From the NCBI RefSeq assembly GCF_001592875.1, contig NZ_LSOF01000024.1:1-64000 (forward strand): a stretch of DNA of 64,000 nucleotides, written 5' to 3'. Positions 46,215 through 54,035 of this stretch are shown one piece after another (the stretch's first letter is position 1; every line of letters starts with the position of its first letter). The DNA comes from Pseudomonas sp. BMS12 (GTDB taxonomy: Bacteria > Pseudomonadota > Gammaproteobacteria > Pseudomonadales > Pseudomonadaceae). The translations under genes were made by a program, and so were the position numbers. The notes beneath the pieces are model-generated. The model was not told the origin of the DNA and searched no databases. It worked only from the letters and a program-made list of their open reading frames with translations.

Positions 46215-47629
46215 TGTACGCCGACAAGAAAGTGAAGATCCTCGCCACCCTCGGTCCGGCCATTGGGGGCGTGGACGACATCCGCGCCCTGGTCGAATCC
46301 GGGGTCAACCTGTTCCGCCTCAACTTCAGCCATGGCGAGCACAGCGACCACGCCATGCGCCACGGCTGGGTCCGCGAAGTCGAACGCCAGATGGGCACGC
46401 CCCTGGGCGTGCTGATGGACCTGCAGGGGCCGAAGCTGCGCGTTGGCCGCTTCGCCGACGGCAAGGTGCAGCTCGAACGCGGCCAGCGCCTGCGTCTGGA
46501 CCTGGACCCCACGCCCGGCGACACCGCGCGGGTCAACCTGCCGCACCCGGAGATCATCGAGGCTCTGGAGCCGGGTATGAACCTGCTGCTCGACGACGGC
46601 CGCCTGCGCCTGCGGGTGATCGCCTGCGCAGCCGATGCCATCGACACCGAGGTGCTGGTCGGCGGCGAGCTGTCCGATCGCAAGGGCGTCAACGTGCCGG
46701 AGGCGGTGCTGCAGCTGTCGCCGCTGACCGCCAAGGATCGCCGCGACCTGAGCTTCGGCCTGGAACTGGGCGTGGACTGGGTGGCGCTGTCGTTCGTCCA
46801 GCGTCCCGAGGACATCGTCGAGGCCCGCGCCCTGGTCGGCGACAAGGCCGCCCTGCTGGCCAAGATCGAGAAGCCCTCGGCAGTGCAGCATCTGGAAGAG
46901 ATCGCCCGTCTGTGCGACGCCATCATGGTGGCGCGCGGCGACCTCGGCGTGGAAGTGCCGGCAGAGAACGTGCCACGCATCCAGCGCGACATCGTGCGCA
47001 CCTGCCGCCGCCTGGGTCGTCCGGTGGTGGTGGCCACGCAGATGCTCGAATCCATGCGTTTCTCCCCGGCTCCGACCCGCGCCGAAGTCACCGACGTGGC
47101 CAACGCCGTGGCCGAGGGTGCCGACGCGGTAATGCTCTCCGCCGAGACCGCCTCCGGCGACTACCCGCTGGAGACCGTGCAGATGATGAGCAAGATCATC
47201 CGCCAGGTGGAGAACGGCCCGGACTTCCAGTCCCAGCTCGACGTCAATCGGCCCCAGGCCGAGGCCACCGTCAGCGATGCGATCAGCTGCGCCATCCGCC
47301 GCATCAGCGCCATCCTGCCGGTCGCCGCGCTGGTCAACTACAGCGAATCCGGCGCCAGTACGTTGCGCGCCTCGCGCGAGCGGCCCAAGGCGCCGATCCT
47401 CAGCCTCACCCCCAGCCTGCGCGTGGCGCGCCGCCTGAGCATGGCCTGGGGCGTGTACTCGGTGGTCAAGGAGCGCCTGCAGGAGGCCGAGCAGGTCACC
47501 GGTACCGCCCTGGAAGTTGCCCGCGAGCAAGGCATGGCCAGTTCGGGCGATACCCTGGTGATCACCGCCGGCGTGCCGCTGGGCCAGCCCGGCAGCACCA
47601 ACATGCTGCGCATCGAGCAGCTCGGATGA
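46211..47629 (+). CDS. pyk: Pyruvate kinase
   Basis: The 472-aa enzyme makes pyruvate and ATP from phosphoenolpyruvate. Motifs in order: LATLGPAIGG, NLFRLNFSHGEH, DLQGPKLRVG, AKIEKPSAVQH, the MVARGDLGVE metal site, and ATQMLESM. It is translationally coupled to ttuD, so this copy is probably induced with glyoxylate assimilation rather than being the only housekeeping enzyme. From memory P. aeruginosa has pykF at this place. Confidence 0.96.
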   Translation: MMYADKKVKILATLGPAIGGVDDIRALVESGVNLFRLNFSHGEHSDHAMRHGWVREVERQMGTPLGVLMDLQGPKLRVGRFADGKVQLERGQRLRLDLDPTPGDTARVNLPHPEIIEALEPGMNLLLDDGRLRLRVIACAADAIDTEVLVGGELSDRKGVNVPEAVLQLSPLTAKDRRDLSFGLELGVDWVALSFVQRPEDIVEARALVGDKAALLAKIEKPSAVQHLEEIARLCDAIMVARGDLGVEVPAENVPRIQRDIVRTCRRLGRPVVVATQMLESMRFSPAPTRAEVTDVANAVAEGADAVMLSAETASGDYPLETVQMMSKIIRQVENGPDFQSQLDVNRPQAEATVSDAISCAIRRISAILPVAALVNYSESGASTLRASRERPKAPILSLTPSLRVARRLSMAWGVYSVVKERLQEAEQVTGTALEVAREQGMASSGDTLVITAGVPLGQPGSTNMLRIEQLG

Positions 47630-47633
47630 TGCC

Positions 47634-48536
47634 ATGCCACCGTTTGCCGGCTTCCGCGCCCTGCTCTGCGGCTTCGCGCAGATCTTCCTGCAGCAACGAC
47701 CAGGCTTCGGCCTGGCGGTGCTGCTGGCGCTGCTGATTGGTGCTCCCGACCGGCTGGGTGATGCCCTGCTCGGCGCCCTCGCCGGCACCCTGGTGGCCCA
47801 GCGTCGAGGTTATTCACAGGCCGATATAGACGCCGGACTGTACGGCTACAACGGCGCGCTGCTCGGCCTGCTGTTGAGCCTCAAGCTGGCCTGGACGCCC
47901 TTGCTGCCCCTGCTGATCCTCGGCAGCGCCGGGCTCTCTAGCCTGCTGCTGGCACGCTGGCTGCGCGCTTCGCGCGAGCGCGAGTGGCTGCCCGCCTACA
48001 CCCTGCCCTTTGTCCTGTTCGGCTGGCTCCTGCCCTGGCTGGGAGCATCGCTCGGGCTGGCTCCGGCAGCCGAGGGCCCGGCGCCGTCTTTAGCCAGCGG
48101 CCTCTGGCCGGCTTTCGCCGAAGCGACCCTGCGTGGCCTGGGCCAGGTGATTTTCCTCGACCATCCGCTGGCAGGCCTGTGCCTGCTGATCGGTTTGAGC
48201 CTGTGCAATCACCGTTGTGCCGCCTGGGCACTGGCCGCCGCTGCGCTGCCCGCTGGCCTGGCCTTGCTGGCGCAGCAACCGTCGCTAGCCGCTCTCGCCG
48301 GCCTGCACGGCTACAGCCCGGTACTGGCCGCCATCGCCCTCGCCCAGAGCCATCGCCAGCCCTGGGCGCCGCTGGCCGGAATCGTACTGAGCCTGGCGCT
48401 GCAGCCAGGCTTCGCCGCCCTCGGCCTAGCACCGCTGACCATGCCCTTCATCCTCGCCTGCTGGCTGGTTGAAGCAGGCACCAGGAGCTGGCGAAGTGCG
48501 GCAGAGGCTTGTGCGCCATCTACCGGGCGAAAGTAA
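47634..48536 (+). CDS. Urea transporter (UT family)
   Basis: The 300-aa membrane protein has about ten helices in two similar halves. The family motif is seen as GLYGYNGALLGLLLSL (near residue 70) and again as GLHGYSPVLAAIALA in the second half, followed by PLTMPFILACWL. UT proteins are urea channels. It starts 4 bases after the pyk stop, so it is co-transcribed. Allantoicase and ureidoglycolate lyase each release one urea, so this channel probably handles that by-product. No urease genes are in the window. Confidence 0.88.
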   Translation: MPPFAGFRALLCGFAQIFLQQRPGFGLAVLLALLIGAPDRLGDALLGALAGTLVAQRRGYSQADIDAGLYGYNGALLGLLLSLKLAWTPLLPLLILGSAGLSSLLLARWLRASREREWLPAYTLPFVLFGWLLPWLGASLGLAPAAEGPAPSLASGLWPAFAEATLRGLGQVIFLDHPLAGLCLLIGLSLCNHRCAAWALAAAALPAGLALLAQQPSLAALAGLHGYSPVLAAIALAQSHRQPWAPLAGIVLSLALQPGFAALGLAPLTMPFILACWLVEAGTRSWRSAAEACAPSTGRK

Positions 48537-48621
48537 TCGTCCTCAGGACACTTCTCCGTCAACGTGGCCTTTGACGGCGTTCTGCTCAGTCGAACCGCCG
48601 AAGAGGAAATCTCCCCCTCTT

Positions 48622-49713
48622 TCACTCATGGACCACACACTGATCGCGCCCGTTATTCTTCGCGACGTAGAGCGCCTTATCAGCTCTGCCCACCAGGCTT
48701 TCAAACTCAACGCCCTCGCAATACTCGGCAAGCCCCGCGCTGATAGTGGCAACCAATCTGGCCTTAACGGTTTGCCGGATGCGCTCGGCAATGGCCCTGG
48801 CTCCCTCGATGGGGGTATGCGGCAAGACCAGAAGAAACTCTTCGCCGCCATAACGTACGACCAGGTCCTCCTCACGACAGCACTCCAGCAGCACAGCGGC
48901 GAGGTTGATAAGCAGTTCATCCCCCGCACTATGACCCTTTGAATCGTTGTAATGCTTGAAGTGATCGACATCCAAAATGATCACACTGAATGGCTCGCCG
49001 TTGCGCTGAGCTGCGGGAATCAGTTTTTCCAGATAGGCATACAACGCTCTTCTATTGGCCAACTTGGTCAGCGGATCTTTCAAGGCAAACTGTCGATTTT
49101 CAATTTTCAACGAAATGTTTTCTATGAGAATCCTGCTCTGCACCACCAGCAACCTGAGCAAGTGCAAGTAACCGACCAGAAGAAACAGCGCCACTAAAGC
49201 GAATAACGCATCATCCAGCAGAAAAAAGCGACTGATAATGGCCAGCATCACCAGCGTCAGATACACGATGATCTGGGCAAGAGATGTGCTTAATACCAAC
49301 ACCCCGCCTGCGGCCATGATCATGAAGGCGAAGGCGCACAGGGCAATGGCAACGGGCGTCTCGTTGCCATAGGGCAGGAAGATGACCGAAGCGAACCCCA
49401 CATAGGCGACGGTTCCAGCCAGCGTCATGAAGCGTTCCCATGGCCGGATATTCGCCGGGGAGATAGCGCCTGCGCGCATGCGCAACTCGAATAAAACGGA
49501 CACTACGATGCGGGGGATGTTGGCTGTACAGACAGCCAGCAGCCAGGCTAGTGCGATCTCAAGGCCGGCATACCGTTGCGCTACGAAGTACAACAAGCCC
49601 AATGATGTGGCCACGCCCAAATAGCCAAACTTCACGTTATTGAAGAGAATTTTGATTCGCTCAAAATCCAGTTCTTGGCTGTTTACGGATCGGAAGTTTT
49701 CAGGCCGCATCAA
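48622..49713 (-). CDS. Membrane-bound diguanylate cyclase
   Basis: The 363-aa protein has about six N-terminal membrane helices (to about residue 190) and a C-terminal GGDEF domain. The active site is RYGGEEF, preceded by REED, an RxxD inhibitory site at the correct five-residue spacing. It should make cyclic-di-GMP and be product-inhibited. The gene is AT-richer than its neighbours and stands alone between the pyk-urea transporter transcript and the K+ channel, so it may be an insertion. The sensed signal is unknown. Confidence 0.93.
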   Translation of the reverse strand: MMRPENFRSVNSQELDFERIKILFNNVKFGYLGVATSLGLLYFVAQRYAGLEIALAWLLAVCTANIPRIVVSVLFELRMRAGAISPANIRPWERFMTLAGTVAYVGFASVIFLPYGNETPVAIALCAFAFMIMAAGGVLVLSTSLAQIIVYLTLVMLAIISRFFLLDDALFALVALFLLVGYLHLLRLLVVQSRILIENISLKIENRQFALKDPLTKLANRRALYAYLEKLIPAAQRNGEPFSVIILDVDHFKHYNDSKGHSAGDELLINLAAVLLECCREEDLVVRYGGEEFLLVLPHTPIEGARAIAERIRQTVKARLVATISAGLAEYCEGVEFESLVGRADKALYVAKNNGRDQCVVHE

Positions 49714-50060
49714 CGAACCCTAGTATCAATAGATGGCGTGAAAATGGGGGCAAGGTTGCCGGCATGAACCATACCAGCTCAGGGCCCTGAATGCGCTTGC
49801 AATGCCAGCCAGACACGGGAGACGCCCCATCAACCAGGACGGTAAGCCTGCCCTCTGTCCCGCAAGGCTGACCCAACAACGGCGGGCACATTGCGTCCCG
49901 TTTGCAAACTGGCTTCGTAGCCTTACCCTCGCCTGCGGGCTGGTACCGCTCAGTTCGCGCCTGCTACGCCAATTGCGAGCCCTTGTCAGGGCCACGCCGC
50001 ATTCCCTAGGCTTGCATCACTCCGCGCCCCGGGCCGCTTCAAGCACAAGGAACAGACCAC
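49714..50060. other. Gap between the diguanylate cyclase and K+ channel genes
   Basis: No supported gene. Reading frames here have no ribosome site and no family resemblance. The stretch should hold divergent promoters for both neighbours, but I could not pick clear -35/-10 pairs. Confidence 0.5.
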
Positions 50061-50900
50061 ATGGATCAACCCCAGAGCTGGCGCGAGCGCCTCTACCTCA
50101 TCATCTTCCACACCGACACCCCGGCCGGGCAGCGTTTCGATCGCTGGCTGCTGGTCTGCATCCTGGCCAGTCTGGTGGTCGTGATGCTCGACAGCATCGG
50201 CGATATCCACCGCGATTACGGCACTGTGCTGGTGGCGCTGGAATGGATCTTCACCGCGCTGTTCGCCGCCGAATATCTGGTGCGCCTGTACTGCTCACCC
50301 AAACCGGTGCGCTATGCCTTCAGCTTCTTCGGCCTGATCGACCTGCTGGCCATCCTGCCGGCCTTCATCGGCCTGTTCTACGGTGATGCCCAGTACCTGC
50401 TGATCGTCCGTGCCCTGCGCCTGATCCGCGTATTCCGCGTACTCAAGCTGAGTCCGTACATGAAGCAGGCCAACTTTCTGCTCACCGCACTGCGTGGCAG
50501 CCAGCAGAAGATCACCGTGTTCTTCGTCTGCATCGCCACCCTGGTGACGGTGTTCGGCGCGCTGATGTATGTGATCGAAGGACCGCAGAACGGCTTCACC
50601 AGCATCCCCAAAGGCATCTACTGGGCCATCGTCACCCTGACCACCGTGGGTTTTGGCGATGTCGTGCCGAAAACCCCGCTGGGCCAGGCCTTGGCCTCGC
50701 TGGTGATGATCACCGGCTACTCGGTGATCGCCGTGCCCACCGGCATCTTCGGCGCCGAGCTGGCCAACGCCATGCGCGACAACAGCCGCCTGCGCCGCCC
50801 CTGCCCGAGCTGCAACAAGGGCGAACACGAGACCAATGCCGCCTTCTGCGACCGCTGTGGCAATCCGCTGTATTCGCGCCGGGAGCCCGAAGATGCTTGA
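50061..50900 (+). CDS. Voltage-gated-type potassium channel with C-terminal zinc ribbon
   Basis: The 279-aa six-helix VIC-family channel has an S4-like segment with regular arginines (RALRLIRVFRVLK, near residue 115), a pore helix and selectivity filter TTVGFGDV (near residue 195). A short tail has two Cys pairs (CPSC and CDRC, about 252-271), a probable zinc ribbon. It conducts K+ across the inner membrane. Its 3' end overlaps the next gene by 8 bp. Confidence 0.93.
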   Translation: MDQPQSWRERLYLIIFHTDTPAGQRFDRWLLVCILASLVVVMLDSIGDIHRDYGTVLVALEWIFTALFAAEYLVRLYCSPKPVRYAFSFFGLIDLLAILPAFIGLFYGDAQYLLIVRALRLIRVFRVLKLSPYMKQANFLLTALRGSQQKITVFFVCIATLVTVFGALMYVIEGPQNGFTSIPKGIYWAIVTLTTVGFGDVVPKTPLGQALASLVMITGYSVIAVPTGIFGAELANAMRDNSRLRRPCPSCNKGEHETNAAFCDRCGNPLYSRREPEDA

Positions 50901-51516
50901 CCCGCAGCGCTGGCAGGGACTCTGGCAACAACTGGGTAGCGAGGCGCCTGCCGGCAGCTTTGCCGAGTTGCAAAGCGCCTATGCGACCCCCGGGCGGCAC
51001 TACCACAGCACGCGGCATATTCAGGCCTGCCTGGATCACTTCGACCGCTGGCAACACCTGGCCGACAACCCGGCGCTGGTGGAGCTGGCGCTCTGGACCC
51101 ACGACCTGGTCTACGACACCCACCGCCAGGACAATGAGGCAGCGAGCGCGCAGCGCGCCTGCCAGTGGCTCGATGACGCGGAACTGGGCAAGCACGAGGC
51201 CGCCCTGCGCGAGCTGATCCTTGCCACCTGCCACCAGCAGGCGCCGGAAGGTGACGATGCGGCGCTGGTGGTGGATATCGACCTGGCCATTCTCGCCAGC
51301 AAACCGAACGACTATGCCCAGTACGAGGCCGCTGTGCGCGCCGAATACGCCTGGGTGCCGGAAGCGCTGTTTCGTGCAGGCCGGGCCAAGCTGCTGAAGC
51401 AGTTGCTGGCTATGCCTGCGCTCTACCACCAGGCATCGCTGGCCAAGCTGTGGGAAGCCCCGGCAAGGCGCAACCTACAGGCTGCGCTGGCGGCGCTGGA
51501 GAGTCAGTCGGAGTAG
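50893..51516 (+). CDS. HD-domain predicted metal-dependent phosphohydrolase (COG4339-like)
   Basis: The 207-aa helical protein has conserved HYHSTRHI (near residue 36) and LWTHDLVYD (near 72), the split HD metal site, plus DIDLAIL later. Databases often give this family the misleading name NMDA receptor subunit. Substrate unknown. The ATG at 50893 lies inside the channel gene; a longer upstream frame would overlap it further and is less likely. It is convergent with the lipoprotein gene, with a 13-bp overlap. Confidence 0.85.
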   Translation: MLDPQRWQGLWQQLGSEAPAGSFAELQSAYATPGRHYHSTRHIQACLDHFDRWQHLADNPALVELALWTHDLVYDTHRQDNEAASAQRACQWLDDAELGKHEAALRELILATCHQQAPEGDDAALVVDIDLAILASKPNDYAQYEAAVRAEYAWVPEALFRAGRAKLLKQLLAMPALYHQASLAKLWEAPARRNLQAALAALESQSE

Positions 51517-51821
51517 GTGCGACCGAGCCCCGCCGGCACGCCGCTGCTGTCGGTCGGTTGCCAGGGGCCCTGGGCCGAGCTGGACCAGCTCCAGCCGCGG
51601 TTCCAGCGGTAGTAGACACGCTCCCGGTAGTAAACCTTGCTGCTGCCCTGCAGCACATACACGCCCAGGCTCGGGTCCCAGTAGGCGTTGCCGCCAGGCG
51701 GCGGCGCGTAGCGTGGGTGGCTCTGCTGACGTACCGGTTCGCTCTTGCCCGGCATCTGGGGCTGTACGGAGCAACCGGCGAGCACCAACAGCGCCGCCAG
51801 CGGCAGTGCGGCGCGCATCAT
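51504..51821 (-). CDS. Small lipoprotein of unknown function
   Basis: The 105-aa protein has a lipobox LVLAGCS (Cys17), so it is lipid-anchored after cleavage. The mature part is rich in Tyr, Trp and Ser, with WDPSLGVYVLQGSSKVYYRERVYYRW patterned like a short beta sheet. It overlaps ccmI by 4 bp and is probably the last gene of the ccm transcript. I recognise no function; a role in cytochrome maturation is only positional. Confidence 0.8.
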   Translation of the reverse strand: MMRAALPLAALLVLAGCSVQPQMPGKSEPVRQQSHPRYAPPPGGNAYWDPSLGVYVLQGSSKVYYRERVYYRWNRGWSWSSSAQGPWQPTDSSGVPAGLGRTYSD

Positions 51822-53020
51822 TGCGCCACCTCCGGGCTGTCGATCAGCAGGTGTTGCGGCTCGCGGGTGCTACTGGCAATCGGCTGGCCGCGGCCGATCC
51901 ACTCGCCCTGGGTCGCCACACCGCTGCGCGAGATACGCGCCGCCAGTTGCACCTGAGCGAAGCTGGACAGCTTGAGCTGCTCCATCATCGCGTCCTTGTC
52001 GCTTAGCTCCACGGTAGCCGGCAGATCGGCCACCGTCAGGCGCTTGACCGCCAACGGCATGGGCGGCCCGGAAGCGGCACGGGCGAAGACGAATACCGCA
52101 TCGCCCGGCTCGACCTTGGCCTTGAGCTCGGGGGCCAGGTCGACGCTGACCTTGATCACCGCCATTGCCTTGTTCACCAGTTCCACGGGCTTCTGCACAG
52201 GCTCACCGGCCGCCTGTTGCTGCTCGCGGGCCCGCTCGATACCTATCTGAATGGACGCGCGCGCCGGATCGTCTTCCGGCATCTGCGCCAGCAGGCGCTG
52301 CCAGAACCCCACGGCATCGCCGAAACGCTGTTCCTCGAACGCGGCAATGCCGAGCAGGCCCAGACTGGTGGTCTCGTTGGGGTCGGCCTGTAGCGCTTCG
52401 TCGGTCAGCGCCTGCATCTGCTCATTCCACTGCTTGTCATTGGCGAAATACAACGCCTGGGCCCACTGACCGAGCAGCTCCGGCGCCCGGTCAGCCAGAC
52501 GGGCGGCCTGCTCGTAGGCCTTGGCCGCCTCGGCGGGACGGCCATTGCCCATCTGGATGCGCCCGAGGAAATACCAGGCCTCGGCGGAGTCCGGGTTGTC
52601 CGTCACTGCCTGCTGCAGGCGCGCGGTCATCTGCTCCATGCTCGGCCGTTCGCCCAGCGCGGCGATCTCCTGGCTGGCGCCCCAGTGCCAGTACAGGCCG
52701 AAGGCCAGGCCGGGAATGGCCAGGGCGATCAGCAGCGGCAGCGCCTTGCCCAGGCGCTGGCCACGGCCATTGCCGGCACCCTCGGTATCGGCCAGCAACT
52801 CGCGCGCGGCCTCGGCCTGACCGGCATCGAACTGTTCGACAGTCAGCGTGCCGGCGTCGCGCTGGCCCTGCAGTTCGGCCAGGCGCTCCTGATACAGGGC
52901 GACGTTGAGGGCGGTGCGGTCTTCCTCGGCCTGGGCACGACGGCCACGCAGCACGGGAACCAGCAGAAAAGCCGTGCCGACCAGCAGCAACAGGCCGACG
53001 GCGAGCCAAAATTCGATCAT
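51818..53020 (-). CDS. ccmI: Cytochrome c maturation protein CcmI (CycH)
   Basis: The 400-aa protein has two N-terminal membrane helices with a cytoplasmic loop (about 1-115; EFWLAVGLLLLVGTAFLLVPVL, then LGKALPLLIALAIPGLAFGLYWHWG), then TPR repeats (about 130-240) that bind the C-terminus of apocytochrome c. A C-terminal periplasmic domain of about 130 residues follows. It presents apocytochrome to CcmF and CcmH. It overlaps ccmH by one base. Confidence 0.95.
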   Translation of the reverse strand: MIEFWLAVGLLLLVGTAFLLVPVLRGRRAQAEEDRTALNVALYQERLAELQGQRDAGTLTVEQFDAGQAEAARELLADTEGAGNGRGQRLGKALPLLIALAIPGLAFGLYWHWGASQEIAALGERPSMEQMTARLQQAVTDNPDSAEAWYFLGRIQMGNGRPAEAAKAYEQAARLADRAPELLGQWAQALYFANDKQWNEQMQALTDEALQADPNETTSLGLLGIAAFEEQRFGDAVGFWQRLLAQMPEDDPARASIQIGIERAREQQQAAGEPVQKPVELVNKAMAVIKVSVDLAPELKAKVEPGDAVFVFARAASGPPMPLAVKRLTVADLPATVELSDKDAMMEQLKLSSFAQVQLAARISRSGVATQGEWIGRGQPIASSTREPQHLLIDSPEVAQ

Positions 53021-53505
53021 CAGTCTTGGGTATCCCGGGAATTGTCTTTCAGCAGCGCGGCCAGGCGCGCGCTTTCAGCGCTGGACAGCGCGGCGTTGGC
53101 AGGCGCGTTTTCCACCTTGCGCCGCCGCAGCACCAGCACGCAGAGCACGATGGCACCCAGGCCGAGCAGGCCGAAGGGGCCGTACCAGAGCAGCCAGGTG
53201 CGGCTGTCCAGCGGCGGTTTGTACATCACGAAATCGCCGTAGCGCATGACCAGAAAATCGACGACCTCCTTGTCGCTGCGGCCCTCTTCCAGCATGCGGA
53301 AGATCTCGCGGCGCAGGTCGGTGGCGATCGGCGCATTGGAGTCGGCGATGTTCTGGTTCTGGCACTTGGGGCAACGCAGTTCCTCGGTGAGGCTGCGAAA
53401 GCGCTCGCGCTCGACCTCGTCCCTGAACTCGTAGGTGTCGATGGCGGCGCGGGCCACGCCGACCAGGGAGAGGCCCAGCAGGCAGGCGATCAGCAGGCGC
53501 TTCAC
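53020..53505 (-). CDS. ccmH: Cytochrome c maturation thioredoxin-like CcmH
   Basis: The 161-aa protein has a signal/anchor at the N-terminus, the redox motif LRCPKCQNQNIADSNA, and a membrane helix near residues 105-125 (LLWYGPFGLLGLGAIVLCVLVL). The Cys pair reduces the heme-attachment disulfide of apocytochrome c. It overlaps ccmG by 4 bp. Confidence 0.96.
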   Translation of the reverse strand: MKRLLIACLLGLSLVGVARAAIDTYEFRDEVERERFRSLTEELRCPKCQNQNIADSNAPIATDLRREIFRMLEEGRSDKEVVDFLVMRYGDFVMYKPPLDSRTWLLWYGPFGLLGLGAIVLCVLVLRRRKVENAPANAALSSAESARLAALLKDNSRDTQD

Positions 53506-54035
53506 GGCTTCTCCTCCAGCAGCGCCTGGTAACGCGGCGCCAACTCCTGACGCCAGACACGCTCGTCGATCGCCCCCACGTACTTGTGGCGGATGATGCC
53601 CTGAGCGTCGACCAGGAAGGTCTCGGGCGCGCCGTAGACGCCCAGGTCCAGGCCCAGGCTGCCCTGGGCATCACTCAGGGTCAGTCGATAGGGATCGAGG
53701 TAATCCTTGAGCCACTTGCGCGCGGCCTCGGCATCGTCCTTGTAGTTGACCCCGTAGATGGTCACGCCGGCCTTGGCCAGATTGTTGAGCATCTGGTGCT
53801 CGGCCTTGCAGGTCGGGCACCAGGTGGCCCAGACGTTGATCAGCGCCGGGCCCTTGAAGTCGGCCTGGGTCAGCTGACGCTGCGGTTCCTTCAGGTCCGG
53901 CAGGTTGAATGCCGGCAACGGCTTGTCGATCAGCGCCGAGGGCAGCTCGGTGGGGTCGAGAAACAGGCCGCGATAGAGAAACACCGCCATGCCAAGAAAC
54001 AGCGCCAATGGCAGCAGCAGAATCAGACGCTTCAT
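53502..54035 (-). CDS. ccmG: Thiol:disulfide interchange protein CcmG/DsbE
   Basis: The 177-aa membrane-anchored thioredoxin has TM at about 4-22, then the fold with active site WATWCPTCKAEH (Cys near 76 and 79) and the cis-Pro region VYGAPETFLVD. It delivers reductant to CcmH. It overlaps ccmF by 4 bp. Confidence 0.97.
   Translation of the reverse strand: MKRLILLLPLALFLGMAVFLYRGLFLDPTELPSALIDKPLPAFNLPDLKEPQRQLTQADFKGPALINVWATWCPTCKAEHQMLNNLAKAGVTIYGVNYKDDAEAARKWLKDYLDPYRLTLSDAQGSLGLDLGVYGAPETFLVDAQGIIRHKYVGAIDERVWRQELAPRYQALLEEKP

Noticed and set aside
46118-47788. 556-codon minus-strand frame opposite pyruvate kinase
   Set aside because: Antisense shadow of pyk with low-complexity His/Gln/Ala content.
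49802-50386. 194-codon plus-strand frame before the K+ channel
   Set aside because: Its second half overlaps the channel gene in another frame, and the Arg/Pro-rich sequence has no family or ribosome site.
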